A stretch of DNA of 64,000 nt from Methanosarcina sp. KYL-1 (GTDB lineage: Archaea > Halobacteriota > Methanosarcinia > Methanosarcinales > Methanosarcinaceae), in contig NZ_VOUA01000004.1 in NCBI RefSeq assembly GCF_024372725.1, forward strand, positions 62,001 to 126,000, read 5' to 3'. The translations under genes and the position numbers were made by a program. Within the stretch, counting starts at the first letter, position 1. Each line of letters starts with the position of its first letter. Below the pieces are notes generated by a model. It was given only the letters and a program-made list of their open reading frames with translations, made no database searches and was not told the origin of the DNA. Of the stretch, positions 50,270 to 59,769 are shown one piece after another.

Positions 50270-51174
50270 CAGGCCTCCTCTGCTGTTTCATTCACGTTTA
50301 TCCAGAGCCGGAGGTCCCTGTTAGGCACTTCCTTTTCACTTTCGTTGAAGAGTAAAAACTCGAGGCTCATGTCCTTACCTTCGAAAGGTGGAGTGATGGT
50401 AAGAGGCTCTTCCCAGGTCATGTTGTGGTCCAGGCTTACATGCCGCATGTTTTCCGGGAGGGGCAGGGACCTGTTCTCAAGCCTGACCTCCAGGTTGTAA
50501 TTAACGGTCCTGTACTCGTGGTTTACTATCCCGATGATAACAGTCCCGCTCTCTCCTAGCGTGTAGCGTGTAGGATAGTTGGTCGCCATGCCCTCGGGCC
50601 CCAGGATGTAGAACTCCGTGAAGTGCTCCCCTTCCTTCGGGACCACGGTTACGTAGACAAGGGCCACAACCGAGGCAAGGATGGAGAGAACCAGGATGAT
50701 TGTGAGAATTCTGTCGGTTTTCGATTCTGGTTTTTCCAGTACTTCGGCCTTAAGGGCCAGGAAAGAAACTTTGAGGGGAACAGAAAAGACCTCCCCCTCT
50801 GGCAGCTGGCTTCTCCTGATGTATGCCGCAACGCACATTACGAGGATAAATATGGAAAGACTCAGGAGGATTGGAATTTCCCTTATTCCCCAGAGGGTGT
50901 AGTTGAGCGCAAGTCCTATCAGGGACACCACCGCAATGCTCATTCCGAAGGAGAGTGCAACTCTCTCAATTCCGTCCAAATCTTTTTTTGCGGGAAAAAG
51001 GGCTGCAATCAGGGCATACCCCGGAAGGAAGAGCGCAATTGGAAGGCCCAGGGCTGTCCGGATAAAACTGGCGCCTAGAGGCGGTGTTAGCACGAAGATA
51101 TCCGTAAGGATAACAAGACCCGCAACTAACATCAGGTCCGAGGGAAATTGTCTGTTTCCGGCCATTTTTACCAC
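50269..51174 (-). CDS. DUF1616 membrane protein, cassette A
   Basis: Protein of 301 residues. Four N-terminal helices carry the DUF1616 signature PGYALIAALFPAKKDLDGIERVALSFG (quoted in two overlapping parts: PGYALIAALFPAKKD and LDGIERVALSFG). A basic loop, a fifth helix (LTIILVLSILASVVALVYV) and an outward beta domain (FTEFYILGPEG, SGTVIIGIVNHEYRTVNY, ENRSLPLPENMRHV) follow. It is translationally coupled to the CPBP gene and closely similar to the protein at 59766. DUF1616 genes often sit near surface polysaccharide or sorting genes, but the role is unknown. Confidence 0.85.
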   Translation of the reverse strand: MVKMAGNRQFPSDLMLVAGLVILTDIFVLTPPLGASFIRTALGLPIALFLPGYALIAALFPAKKDLDGIERVALSFGMSIAVVSLIGLALNYTLWGIREIPILLSLSIFILVMCVAAYIRRSQLPEGEVFSVPLKVSFLALKAEVLEKPESKTDRILTIILVLSILASVVALVYVTVVPKEGEHFTEFYILGPEGMATNYPTRYTLGESGTVIIGIVNHEYRTVNYNLEVRLENRSLPLPENMRHVSLDHNMTWEEPLTITPPFEGKDMSLEFLLFNESEKEVPNRDLRLWINVNETAEEA

Positions 51175-51622
51175 TTGTGGTAATTTTTTACATTTTCGTT
51201 TCTGAATCCATTTTTTCTGAATCCACCAGTCAACTCTGCCGTTTTTCTTTTTCCCGGACTCCGGTTGATTCCGCTTTATTCGTTCCGATAATCCGGATTT
51301 TCAGGAAAAACATGGGAAAAAAAGTATTAGTTTCCGGAACCCTTTATCGTACCTATCGTATCCGGATGCCGAAATCTGGGATAAGCTTCGCTCCCCTTTT
51401 CCGGATTCTCTCCTGCTGAAAAGTCCCCTGGAATTTCCCCAAGTTTTTTAGCTCCCCTTACCCATATTGTCTCATTCTATGAAATATTTTTCGGCATTTT
51501 TTAGTTGCCCTCCTAGAACCCTGGAACATTTTTATGGATTTTGAGCAATATCTCCGATATAACCCTTGATTTCCGGACTTGCATGGAAAATCTTATTTTG
51601 TGTTTTCCCTTTCTCTTGAAAC
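51175..51622. other. Intergenic region
   Basis: About 450 bp between divergent genes, with promoters expected on both sides. Nothing else is recognised. Confidence 0.4.
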
Positions 51623-52519
51623 ATGAAAGTGCTGGTTACAGGCGGAGCAGGTTTTATAGGCTCACACATAGCTGAGTATTTTGCAAAAGCCGGAAACACA
51701 GTCCGGATTCTGGATAACTTAGCCACGGGTTTCCCTGGGAACATTCCTCTGCATGAAAACATCGAGTTTATTAAAGGGGACATCTGCGACCCTTCTCTTG
51801 TTTCAAAAGCTGTTTTTGGCATGGACTGCGTCTTCCATGAAGGGGCTCTTGTGTCCGTTCCGCTTAGCTGCGAAAAACCGGTTGAGGCGTTCCGGATTAA
51901 CACTCTTGGGACCCTGAACGTGTTGCAGGCCTGTGTGGAATCCGGGGTCGAGAAGTTCGTGACTGCATCTTCTGCTGCGGTTTACGGGAACAACCCGGTC
52001 CTTCCGAAAAGGGAAGACATGTACCCTGAGCCAGCTTCTCCCTATGCGATTTCCAAACTGGACGGGGAGTTTCTGGCAAGGATGTTTTACGAGGAGCACG
52101 GGCTCCGGACCACCTGCCTGCGTTATTTCAATGTCTACGGGCCCCGCCAGGACCCAAAGTCCCCCTATGCTGCAGTGATCCCGATCTTTTTTGAGCGGGC
52201 AAAAGCCGGAAAGGACCTGGTTGTCTATGGAGACGGGCTTCAGAGCCGGGACTTCGTGCACGTAAGAGATGTTGTCAGGGCAAACGCTGCGGCCCTGGAA
52301 CACGGGGACGGAGAGGTCTTTAACGTGGCAATGGGCAAGAGCGTTACAGTCCTGGAACTTGCGGAAACCATCCTTGAGCTCACAGGCTCTTCGAGCAAGA
52401 TCGTCCATGCCGGGCAGAGGGCAGGTGACGTCCGGGATTCCCGGGCTGATGTCTCAAAAATTTCCGGGTGGTGGAGAGGAGAGGTCGAACTCAGGGACGG
52501 GTTAAAGGACCTGCTTTAA
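51623..52519 (+). CDS. NAD-dependent sugar-nucleotide epimerase (UDP-glucose 4-epimerase-like)
   Basis: Extended short-chain dehydrogenase of 298 residues. The NAD site TGGAGFIGSH is at residues 7-16, DNLATGFPGN near 32, SSAAVYG near 115 and the catalytic YAISK near 142. RYFNVYGPRQDP near 170 and QSRDFVHVRDVV near 210 complete the pattern of GalE-like UDP-sugar epimerases. It most likely interconverts UDP-glucose and UDP-galactose, or their N-acetyl forms, for surface glycans; the substrate is not certain. It lies between the two envelope cassettes and near a glycosyltransferase, which supports a glycan role. No ribosome binding site is visible. Confidence 0.88.
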   Translation: MKVLVTGGAGFIGSHIAEYFAKAGNTVRILDNLATGFPGNIPLHENIEFIKGDICDPSLVSKAVFGMDCVFHEGALVSVPLSCEKPVEAFRINTLGTLNVLQACVESGVEKFVTASSAAVYGNNPVLPKREDMYPEPASPYAISKLDGEFLARMFYEEHGLRTTCLRYFNVYGPRQDPKSPYAAVIPIFFERAKAGKDLVVYGDGLQSRDFVHVRDVVRANAAALEHGDGEVFNVAMGKSVTVLELAETILELTGSSSKIVHAGQRAGDVRDSRADVSKISGWWRGEVELRDGLKDLL

Positions 52520-52562
52520 ACAATTGAGGTTTTACCGTTAAAGATTAAAAAGAGAATAAGAA

Positions 52563-52596
52563 GGCAGGCTGCTTTTCAAGCAGGCATCCGCCTTTT
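52563..52596. terminator. Hairpin between convergent genes
   Basis: CTGCTT-ttc-AAGCAG forms a 6-bp stem within GGCAGG...CCGCC flanks, followed by CTTTTATCC. It may end the epimerase transcript. Confidence 0.4.
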
Positions 52597-52640
52597 ATCC
52601 GGTTCACCTAACAGGCAGGTCCTATTTTTCAAAAATGTTT

Positions 52641-53561
52641 TTATTTCCTTGATTTCCGGAAGAGGGATATCACGAGGAGGCTTGCTATAATTCCGAAGAC
52701 CATGAAGCTTCCATTAAGGGCAGGCTCTTCTTCCTCAGGTGTTTTGTCCTGGGTTTCGGATCCTGTATTTTCTGCCTCGTCAGCTCCCTGATCGGGAGTT
52801 ATTGTTATTGCTCCTGAAGATCCGTCTTCATCTCCCTCTTCTTCGCTCTCATTCTCCGTTACTTCCGGAGCTTCTTCTTCGGGCTCGGCAGGTCTGATAG
52901 TTGCAGACCCTGTGCCAGAGCCTCCTCCGGAGGAAGAACTTCTTTCCCTGAGGGTTATGGTTTTTGAATCCCCGCCAATGCTTATTTCGTAATCCCCTGC
53001 AGGCATTGAGTCGGTGTCGTATTCATACCTGAAGTTCCCTTCGGAGTCGGCGGTTATGGTCTGGGACGCCGTTATCGTCAGGTTTACACTGGATTCCCCT
53101 TCCTGGGCGTTCCCGTATATCTTGACCTCATAGGTCAGGGGGGGGACATTTGAGTGGGAGACTGTGCCAACGCCTTCGTTTACATTCCCGTTGAGTGTGA
53201 TCCATATCAGTTTTTTCACTGCGACCTGCAGGCTCTGCACGGGCTCGGCTTCTACGGTAAAGCAGTTTTCTTCCCCTGAAGGGATTTTAACTTCAGCTAG
53301 CCTGTAAGAGTATGCCCCATCGGATACTGATGCGGTTTTTTCAAACGAGACGTCTGCCCGGAGCCCTACGTTGGGGTCGGTGGTCCCTGTTATAACAAGC
53401 GTATCTCCTACATAGGGGCTTGAGGGGGAGACTTCCCATTCCGCGGCCGGGACGGCAAGCGCGGGGGAAACGATCATTAAGGCCAGAAACAGCCCTAAAA
53501 GGGTGGCTGCAAAACCCGGCAGCTTGTTTTGCCTGTAATGAGTACCAATGTCTTTTTTCAC
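52641..53561 (-). CDS. Ig-like companion surface protein, unpaired copy
   Basis: Protein of 306 residues in the same family as those at 47973 and 56742: signal helix (LLGLFLALMIVSPALAVPAA), two Ig-like units (WEVSPSSPYVGDTLVITG, SFEKTASVSDGAYSYRL, VSHSNVPPLTYEVKIYG, YEYDTDSMPAGDYEISIGG), a long acidic spacer, and a C-terminal helix ending in RKSRK. It starts at GTG with a GGAG site 7 nt before. Unlike its relatives it has no PGF-pre-PGF gene downstream, so it may partner with proteins made elsewhere. Confidence 0.75.
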   Translation of the reverse strand: MKKDIGTHYRQNKLPGFAATLLGLFLALMIVSPALAVPAAEWEVSPSSPYVGDTLVITGTTDPNVGLRADVSFEKTASVSDGAYSYRLAEVKIPSGEENCFTVEAEPVQSLQVAVKKLIWITLNGNVNEGVGTVSHSNVPPLTYEVKIYGNAQEGESSVNLTITASQTITADSEGNFRYEYDTDSMPAGDYEISIGGDSKTITLRERSSSSGGGSGTGSATIRPAEPEEEAPEVTENESEEEGDEDGSSGAITITPDQGADEAENTGSETQDKTPEEEEPALNGSFMVFGIIASLLVISLFRKSRK

Positions 53562-54007
53562 AGAAATAACTCCTTTAAGTTCTATATCTGAAATTTATGA
53601 TTATGTAAAAGAATTCTTGTGGAACACTGTTTGACTTTATTTTTTATAAAGTTTTGGTGAATATTACACCACACCTATAATAAAGTTTTGTTGATAGTCT
53701 TTTGCAGAAATGTTTACAGTTGCCGGATAAAAGGATACTTTTTTGCTTCGGTTTCTTTACTTTTTCATAAACATTAATTTACGGGTCCTTAAAACCAAAA
53801 CTTATTCTATTTTTTCATTGCGACTTATTAAGGTGTTAATTCCGGACATTTATGTAAATTTTTTATATCTATGTGGCTTTACTTTCTTTGTTAATATATT
53901 AAAAGGCTGTTTGTTCTAATAATATACATAAGTTTTTTATAGGATTTGATAGATTTACAATTAGTTATTTTATAAAGTAAGGTGGACATTATCAATTTAT
54001 CATTTAT
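53562..54007. other. AT-rich intergenic region
   Basis: About 445 bp between divergent genes, very AT-rich with several TATA-like boxes, including TTTTATAAAGTAAGG near 53968, a probable promoter for the small membrane protein at 54026. No gene is seen. Confidence 0.45.
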
Positions 54008-54025
54008 TTGCAGGAGGTATCCTTT

Positions 54026-54286
54026 ATACTCTTAAGTATAATTTCAAGTGCGATCTCATCAAGTGCTATTTCCTCAAGCGCCATTTCAATGGTTACAAGC
54101 CCGGGCCTCCCCCAGTACGGGGCTGCAGTAGTAGTGGGGCTCATAGCTCTCCTCTCTTTAAAAGAGGTCCTGTCAGCGTCTGAAAAATGGAACAAATCCC
54201 TGAATAATTCTTTTAACCTGGCAATCCTTCCTTTGCTTGTTTGTTTTGCAGCGATTGTCTTATTTAAGATTTCCGCGATCCTCTGA
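54026..54286 (+). CDS. Small two-helix membrane protein, copy 1 (ATA start proposed)
   Basis: Membrane protein of about 86 residues: a Ser/Ile repeat (IISSAISSSAISSSAIS) at the N-terminus, a first helix (YGAAVVVGLIALLSL), a short polar loop (KEVLSASEKWNKSLNN) and a second helix (LAILPLLVCFAAIVLFKI). The frame is open from a TTG at 54008, but AGGAGGT (54012-54018) lies inside that extension. The codon 8 nt after this strong site is ATA (54026), which I take as the start; the TTG has no site of its own. A second copy at 58067 keeps the same sequence around the site. The function is unknown. Confidence 0.62.
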   Translation: MLLSIISSAISSSAISSSAISMVTSPGLPQYGAAVVVGLIALLSLKEVLSASEKWNKSLNNSFNLAILPLLVCFAAIVLFKISAIL

Positions 54287-54825
54287 TTCCGGATCCCGGA
54301 ACTCAATTTAATTCCTTTTACTCCTTTTACTCCTTTTGGTACCTCTGGTTCATTTTTCGGTTTTACCCGTATCTTCTGCCCCCGGGCCGCTTTCTCAGTT
54401 TCATCTTTTTTTCAAAGGAAGCCCGCTCCATGTCCTGATGGGGTCCTGATGAAAAACATTTATAAGTCCGGGGCAACTCAATAAAATTTCGGATAAATTT
54501 AATAGCTCTCCTAATACTTGCGGTTTTTAATATATGGCCCCCCACCAGAAAATAACGCGGCCCGAAATCCTACATTATGGTCCTTACAACCGGAATTCAG
54601 TTAGTCTTACGTCCGTTTATATCGGCCGATTGGTCCTGGGCTGCTGGCAGGTTTATTACTCCTAAATAAAAGAGATCCGGATGCTTTTTGGTTTATCAAT
54701 TTCTTCTTATCCGGAAGCCTGAACAACATGGACAAACCGGCAAGCCTTTTTTAAAAATGGGATTTAAACAGAAGACATGAAGCCTTCTGTTTTTTTATTT
54801 TTTCAGGTTCATGACTCTTTCTGGT
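54287..54825. other. Intergenic region
   Basis: About 540 bp with short CTTTTACTC repeats near 54315 (possible T-rich termination) and AT-rich boxes near 54470-54540. No gene is seen. Confidence 0.4.
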
Positions 54826-56667
54826 TTATGGCTCTTTTTTCTTCTTCAGGGTCAATGTCATCATGATTACTATCATGACCCCTACAAAGAAGCTTATGAA
54901 TTTTGAAATGACTGTTGTTAGCTTTCCTCCGGTGGTTTCAGGCTCCTGGCTTGCTCCTGGTTCCTGATTCGTTTCTATGGACATTATTTCTTTTTCTCCA
55001 CTTTTTGCCTCAATCACTATTGTTTTCTTTCTTGATGTGATTGCAAATGGGGAGAATCCCGGGGTTTCGGCTTCGAAGTAAATGTATTCCTCGTCTTCAC
55101 TGACTTTTACAGTCGGTAGTGGATTCCACTGATTCTCGCTGAAATGCTGAAGAACTATTGAGTCCTCACCAATTTTGTTTTCAGTTATCCAGGCCCTGCT
55201 CACTCTGAAGCCCACAATGGGATTTTCAATGTTTTCCGGAGTGGGGAACCCTTCGTTTCCAACCCAGATGTTCAGGTAGCTGTAGATTTCTCCTTCAGGT
55301 TTGGTGGGAGTCAGGGAAGATTTTCCCTTCAGTTCTTCAATGATAGCTGTGATCTTTCCGGCAGTCTTTCTGGCGTCAAATTCCACATAACCGACTGAGG
55401 AGCCTTCCCTTGTAAACTCAAACCTCACACGGTGCCCGTTTGAAACAAACTGCTGGGCCAGTTCTTTTGCCTTAACGTTACTTGCAGGTTCGGGGGACCC
55501 GCTTCCTCCTCCTCCTGACCCTGAGCTGCCGCTTCCTTTGCCCTTATTTCCTTTATTTAAGATCTCCAGTTCTTTCTGGTCAAGGGCAATAAGTCCCCTC
55601 CCTGGCTGGTATACGCCGGCAAGCAGGAAGTAGTCCCCTGGTGGAAGGTCAAAGGTAGTAAGTGAAAGTGAATTCTGGCCGGCTTCCCCTATAGATATGG
55701 TGCCTTTTCCCTCTCCTATCATTGTCTGGATATCTGTCTGGAGTTCGTTTTTGGTCAGCTTTGACCTGTAGTTGGAAGAATTTATGTCAAATTCTTCAAT
55801 AATGTCAATTTCGTTTACTATGACGGAAGTTCCGGACTTTGTGCCGTCGGAATCGATTTCAATGTTGGCTTTATAGGCACTGTCCCTTATCAGCACTGCT
55901 CCATAGGTGCAGTTGTCATTTCCGGATGCTCCCGGCATCTCCAGGACTATGCCAAGGTCATTGCCTTTCACGATGTTTTCCGGGGCTGTGACATCCAGTT
56001 CGTATTCCACAACCACAAAAGCAGTTGCTGAAAGGGCTGTAAGGCTATTGTCCCCGTTTTTCTGGAGCAGCACTATGCAGTACTGCCCGGCTTCCAGGGG
56101 GCCGAAGTCATAGTCTAAAAGGTCTCCGTTTCCGTCCAGGTCAGCCGAGAACATTTCATAGTTCCCGTCCATGTTGTCGTGGAAAAGGGCACTTAAATTG
56201 CCGATGTTCTCGCCTGCCATGAGGGCATCAATAAGCCCGTATGCAGAATCGCAGGTAATTTTGAAGAGGTAGATGTCCACATCCCCTGTCAGCCCCGACT
56301 CCCCGAGGAAGCTCATGGTCACGTTTTCATCAGGCAAATATACGGGATGGGTGGTATAGGGATAGCTTATCGTATACTCTTCATCTTCGTCTTTATTCAG
56401 GGTTGCGGAAACTCCGCCGTATTCTCTGGACTTCGGGCCGTCATATGTGAACTTTATAGGGTCGGGGAGTTGAATCCTCCTTACATCCGCAGGGCTTCCC
56501 AGGCTTATCCAGTTTCCTTCCTCCGGGTCATCGGTATGGTCCAGGAAGTAAACATCCGTGTCGTTAAATGTCAGGTTGGCAATGGGTCCTGAATTCTTTG
56601 CCATTGCTGTTGAAGAGGTTATAATGAAGAAGATTAATGCTAACAATATCAACATACCCTTTCTCAA
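54826..56667 (-). CDS. PGF-pre-PGF surface protein, cassette B
   Basis: Anchored extracellular protein of 613 residues, homologous along its length to that at 45951: signal helix (LILLALIFFIITSSTAMA), the TIGR04279-like domain (YFLDHTDDPEEGNWI near 45; PPGDYFLLAGVYQPGRGL near 355), a Gly/Ser linker shorter than in cassette A, a PGF-pre-PGF domain (FEAETPGFSPFAIT), a spacer and a C-terminal helix. The start is TTG at 56667 with a GGAGG site 8 nt before it. It follows its companion gene by 74 nt. The repeated pair supports one functional unit. Confidence 0.85.
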   Translation of the reverse strand: MRKGMLILLALIFFIITSSTAMAKNSGPIANLTFNDTDVYFLDHTDDPEEGNWISLGSPADVRRIQLPDPIKFTYDGPKSREYGGVSATLNKDEDEEYTISYPYTTHPVYLPDENVTMSFLGESGLTGDVDIYLFKITCDSAYGLIDALMAGENIGNLSALFHDNMDGNYEMFSADLDGNGDLLDYDFGPLEAGQYCIVLLQKNGDNSLTALSATAFVVVEYELDVTAPENIVKGNDLGIVLEMPGASGNDNCTYGAVLIRDSAYKANIEIDSDGTKSGTSVIVNEIDIIEEFDINSSNYRSKLTKNELQTDIQTMIGEGKGTISIGEAGQNSLSLTTFDLPPGDYFLLAGVYQPGRGLIALDQKELEILNKGNKGKGSGSSGSGGGGSGSPEPASNVKAKELAQQFVSNGHRVRFEFTREGSSVGYVEFDARKTAGKITAIIEELKGKSSLTPTKPEGEIYSYLNIWVGNEGFPTPENIENPIVGFRVSRAWITENKIGEDSIVLQHFSENQWNPLPTVKVSEDEEYIYFEAETPGFSPFAITSRKKTIVIEAKSGEKEIMSIETNQEPGASQEPETTGGKLTTVISKFISFFVGVMIVIMMTLTLKKKKEP

Positions 56668-56741
56668 ATTGTATGCCTCCAGTTATTCCTGTTACTTTTC
56701 CGGGTTGCCGGTTCCCGGAATTCCTGTCCCCCGGGGGATAT

Positions 56742-57662
56742 TCAAGGGATTCTCTTTTTCCCATTTCTTCTTGAATTTATAATCAGAGCAAGAACCGATG
56801 CCCCGATTCCTCCCAGCACATAGGTGTTATCCAGCAGGAATTCTTTTTTCAGGGAAGTTTCGGGTATTGGGGTTTCATCTCCTGTAACCTTCGTTTTCGA
56901 GTTTTCGTCCTCCTCGTTTTCTTCGTGGACTGTTTCCCTCTCCCGGGTTTCTTTCAGGGCTTCGGGAGGTTCCATCTCAGGTTCCGGTTCCGGGACAGGT
57001 GTGATCTGGGGTTCCGGGGGGGCGGGAGGTATGACCTGCACAGATTCGGGGTTGAGGGTAATTGTTTTTGTGCTGTCGCCCACTTTTATTTCAAAGTCTC
57101 CCGGAGGGACGGCTTTTGTGTTATAGGAGTAGATAAAGTCCCCTTCAGAGTCAGCTTTTATCTGCTGGCGGGCTGTAATTTTCAGTTCGACAGTTGAGGC
57201 TCCGCTTTTCGCGTTCCCGTCAATCTTTATCTTGTAGGTTCCTGGCGGGACCCCGGACTGGGAGACTGTTGCGGTGCTCCCCGAGGCCCCTGAGCTTTTC
57301 GTTATCCAGACTACCATTTTCACCCTTACGTTCAGGTTTTCTGCGCTGGTAGCCCGGACAGTAAAGCTGTTATCAAAACCTCCCGGGATATTTACGTCTT
57401 CTAAGATGTACTCGTACTTTCCCCCGGATACCGGGACTATTTTTTCAAAAGTTACAGTCACATCTATTTCCTCTTCCGGGAACGCACTTCCCTTTATCCT
57501 GAGGGTGTCACCTACAATCGGTTTCTGGGGGGAGGTTTCCCAATCATTGACTGATGCACCCGCAGGAAAAATAGCAAGTAAAAAAAAGGCCAGGAATGAT
57601 ACGGTAGCTATCAAACCAGCAGCTTTTTTCAGTCTTCTATGGGAATTCGCATCTTTTTTCAT
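56742..57662 (-). CDS. Ig-like companion surface protein, cassette B
   Basis: Protein of about 306 residues homologous to those at 47973 and 52641: signal helix (LIATVSFLAFFLLAIFPAGA), Ig-like units (WETSPQKPIVGDTLRIKG, TFEKIVPVSGGKYEY, VVWITKSSGASGS, SQSGVPPGTYKIKIDG), a Pro/Glu-rich spacer (PPAPPEPQITPVPEPEPE) and a C-terminal helix with a basic tail. The ATG at 57662 is chosen because the family starts there; a 24-residue upstream extension is not conserved. It heads the operon with the PGF-pre-PGF gene. Confidence 0.77.
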   Translation of the reverse strand: MKKDANSHRRLKKAAGLIATVSFLAFFLLAIFPAGASVNDWETSPQKPIVGDTLRIKGSAFPEEEIDVTVTFEKIVPVSGGKYEYILEDVNIPGGFDNSFTVRATSAENLNVRVKMVVWITKSSGASGSTATVSQSGVPPGTYKIKIDGNAKSGASTVELKITARQQIKADSEGDFIYSYNTKAVPPGDFEIKVGDSTKTITLNPESVQVIPPAPPEPQITPVPEPEPEMEPPEALKETRERETVHEENEEDENSKTKVTGDETPIPETSLKKEFLLDNTYVLGGIGASVLALIINSRRNGKKRIP

Positions 57663-58066
57663 GTAATTACTCTTTTCAGGTCCGGGTCTGATTTTTATAC
57701 GTATAAATGTAAAAATTTTGTACCATATATTCAATCAATAATTTATAATGTTAAAGGCTCTTTATAGAGGTTTTTATGGTATTTGACTACCTACTACATA
57801 TGAAAAAATAAAGTTTTATTAAAAATTTTATCTTTTACTGATATAATGAATACTCCAATTATACATATTTAAAATTTCCTTGCTAATTTAAGAAGATGCT
57901 TATTAATATCTTTTTTTAAGGTAATTTCTAAATTTACTGCTTACTTTATTAATTTATTCTATATATTAATCGTATATCATGTGGCAGAACTCTTTTATAG
58001 GATGGAGATGTAGTACCTCACATATTAAATTTATTTCTTCGTAGTCATTTGCAGGAGGTATCCTTT
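57663..58066. other. AT-rich intergenic region
   Basis: About 400 bp, very AT-rich, with promoters for the leftward companion gene and the rightward small membrane gene (ATATTAATCGTATATC near 57961). No gene is seen. Confidence 0.4.
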
Positions 58067-58327
58067 ATACTCTTAAGTATAATTTCAAGTGCGATCTCAT
58101 CAAGCGCTATTTCCTCAAGCGCCATTTCAATGGTTACAAGCCCGGGCCTCCCCCAGTACGGGGCTGCAGTAGTAGTGGGGCTCATAGCTCTACTCTCTTT
58201 AAAAGAGGTCCTGTCCGCATCCGACAAATGGAACAAATCCCTGAATAATTCTTTTAACCTGGCAATCATGCCTCTGCTTGTTTGTTTTGCAGCGATTGTC
58301 TTATTTAAGATTGTCGCGATCCTCTGA
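58067..58327 (+). CDS. Small two-helix membrane protein, copy 2 (ATA start proposed)
   Basis: Near-identical copy of the gene at 54026 (86 residues; differences in a few residues near the C-terminus). The nucleotide match starts a few bases before the AGGAGGT site and ends near the stop, so the duplicated block is about 290 bp. The same ATA lies 8 nt after the site. Retention of this layout in both copies supports it as a real start. It lies between the cassette B surface pair and the protease/DUF1616 pair. The function is unknown. Confidence 0.62.
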   Translation: MLLSIISSAISSSAISSSAISMVTSPGLPQYGAAVVVGLIALLSLKEVLSASDKWNKSLNNSFNLAIMPLLVCFAAIVLFKIVAIL

Positions 58328-58848
58328 TTCCTGATCCCGACAACCATTTAGTTATTTTTTAACTTTTTCTCTTTTTTAGCTCTTCTCTTCTTTTGACTTT
58401 TTCTCTTTTTTAACTCTTCTCTTTTTTTAACTCTTTATCTTTTCTTCATTTCTTCTGCTTTCCAAACCAGATCTTTTCTTTTTATCTTTTCTTCTTCTCC
58501 ACTCTCTTTATGCGTTCACCGATCCTTTTTCTATCCTGCCGCTTTTTCAGGGGGATACGGAGAGAATGGAGGAGGGGAGATGATTGATAGATGGGCATGG
58601 AGGTGAATACAGGAAATTAATAGGATAGAGGACAGAGGGGAATAGAGGAAAGAGATAGATCGAAGGATACGGAGTGAAGAATAGGGGAAGGAGATGGTGG
58701 ATTGTGGAGCAAGGAGAGACGAATATGAAGGAAGAATAGGAGATAGGGGAAGAAGATGGTGGATTGAGGAGCAAGGAGGAGAGAATAGGAAGAAAGATAG
58801 TGGAAAGGAGAATTCTGGGATTGAAAGAGACGTTCCGGGCAGAATAAA
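58328..58848. other. Pyrimidine tract then purine tract with direct repeat
   Basis: About 520 bp. From 58360 to 58515 the plus strand is mostly pyrimidine (repeats of CTTTTTCTCTTTTTTA and similar). From 58550 to 58830 it is mostly purine (GGA- and GAA-rich). ATAGGGGAAGGAGATGGTGG and its following 17 bp recur about 62 bp later (58681 and 58743) with few changes. No gene is seen. Confidence 0.6.
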
Positions 58849-59769
58849 TTAGAGGTGGCCAGCTGCCATACTCAGGTGGGGTATGATCCCGAAGAGGAAG
58901 ACGTTTACGAAGCCGTGAAGGGTGACAACAAACGGGAGGCTCCTGGTTTTCTGGAAGGCAAAGCCCATGAAAAGCCCTACAAAGCCGGTATAGAGGATTT
59001 CGTAGAAAGTGCCGTATCCGGAGTGCATGAGCCCGAAAAGGAGGCTTGCGATAATCATTCCTTCCCGCATTCCCAGCACCTCCTCGAGCCGCGTCTGGAG
59101 GATCGACCTGAAGATGACCTCCTCGATCAGGCCCACGAAAAAGATCATTATGAAGGTGAGTTTGAGGACGTTTTCCAGAGAGAGGTCCGGGATCAGGTAG
59201 CCTGTCCGGATGGTCGCATATTCCCCAAGCCCGAGCAGGAAGCCCAGGGGGACTGAGAGGAGCAGGTAGAGTCCTAATTTTTCGGAAGTGACCCCCATCT
59301 GTTTGAGGGTGGGCTGCTGGCTCATTGCCACAATCGCTGCCGGAACTGCCAGGGGGCCGTAGATGAAGATGAAGGTATAGAGTGTTGTCTCAAAAAAGAC
59401 CGGCATCGAAAGGTTGACCAGGCGGAGGATGGGGAGCAGCATAAGGGCCTGGTAGATCTGGTTGACGCCCCGGGTTTTTATGGACATGGAAGAGAGAGAT
59501 AGGGCTATCAGGGTCGCGATGTGCAGCCAGACCGCAGCTCCCATTTTTCCGGAGTAGATCAGGAGCTCGGCCAGGGCGATGCTGAGGACGGGAATGCCGG
59601 TAAGAAGGGCAAGCCTCCTGAACTCGGGTGTGTCTTTTTTCCAGCCCCCTTCTCGCGCTTCCTTTTTTTCAGGGAGGTCAGGGTTTTTTCCGGGGTTTCC
59701 GGGATTTCCTGCTTTTCCGGGCTTCCTTAGCTCCCTGAGCGCCCTGAGGGGCGGAAAATCCTCTTTCAT
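58849..59769 (-). CDS. CPBP-family intramembrane metalloprotease, cassette B
   Basis: Protein of 306 residues closely similar to that at 49364, with the same motifs (GLIEEVIFRSILQTRLEE, FGLMHSGYG, LHGFVNVFLFG). It differs in the N-terminal cytoplasmic part, which here has a Gly/Pro/Lys-rich run (GKAGNPGNPGKNP). The ATG overlaps the DUF1616 stop by 4 nt. Helices and active-site residues are conserved, so both copies are likely active. Confidence 0.87.
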   Translation of the reverse strand: MKEDFPPLRALRELRKPGKAGNPGNPGKNPDLPEKKEAREGGWKKDTPEFRRLALLTGIPVLSIALAELLIYSGKMGAAVWLHIATLIALSLSSMSIKTRGVNQIYQALMLLPILRLVNLSMPVFFETTLYTFIFIYGPLAVPAAIVAMSQQPTLKQMGVTSEKLGLYLLLSVPLGFLLGLGEYATIRTGYLIPDLSLENVLKLTFIMIFFVGLIEEVIFRSILQTRLEEVLGMREGMIIASLLFGLMHSGYGTFYEILYTGFVGLFMGFAFQKTRSLPFVVTLHGFVNVFLFGIIPHLSMAAGHL

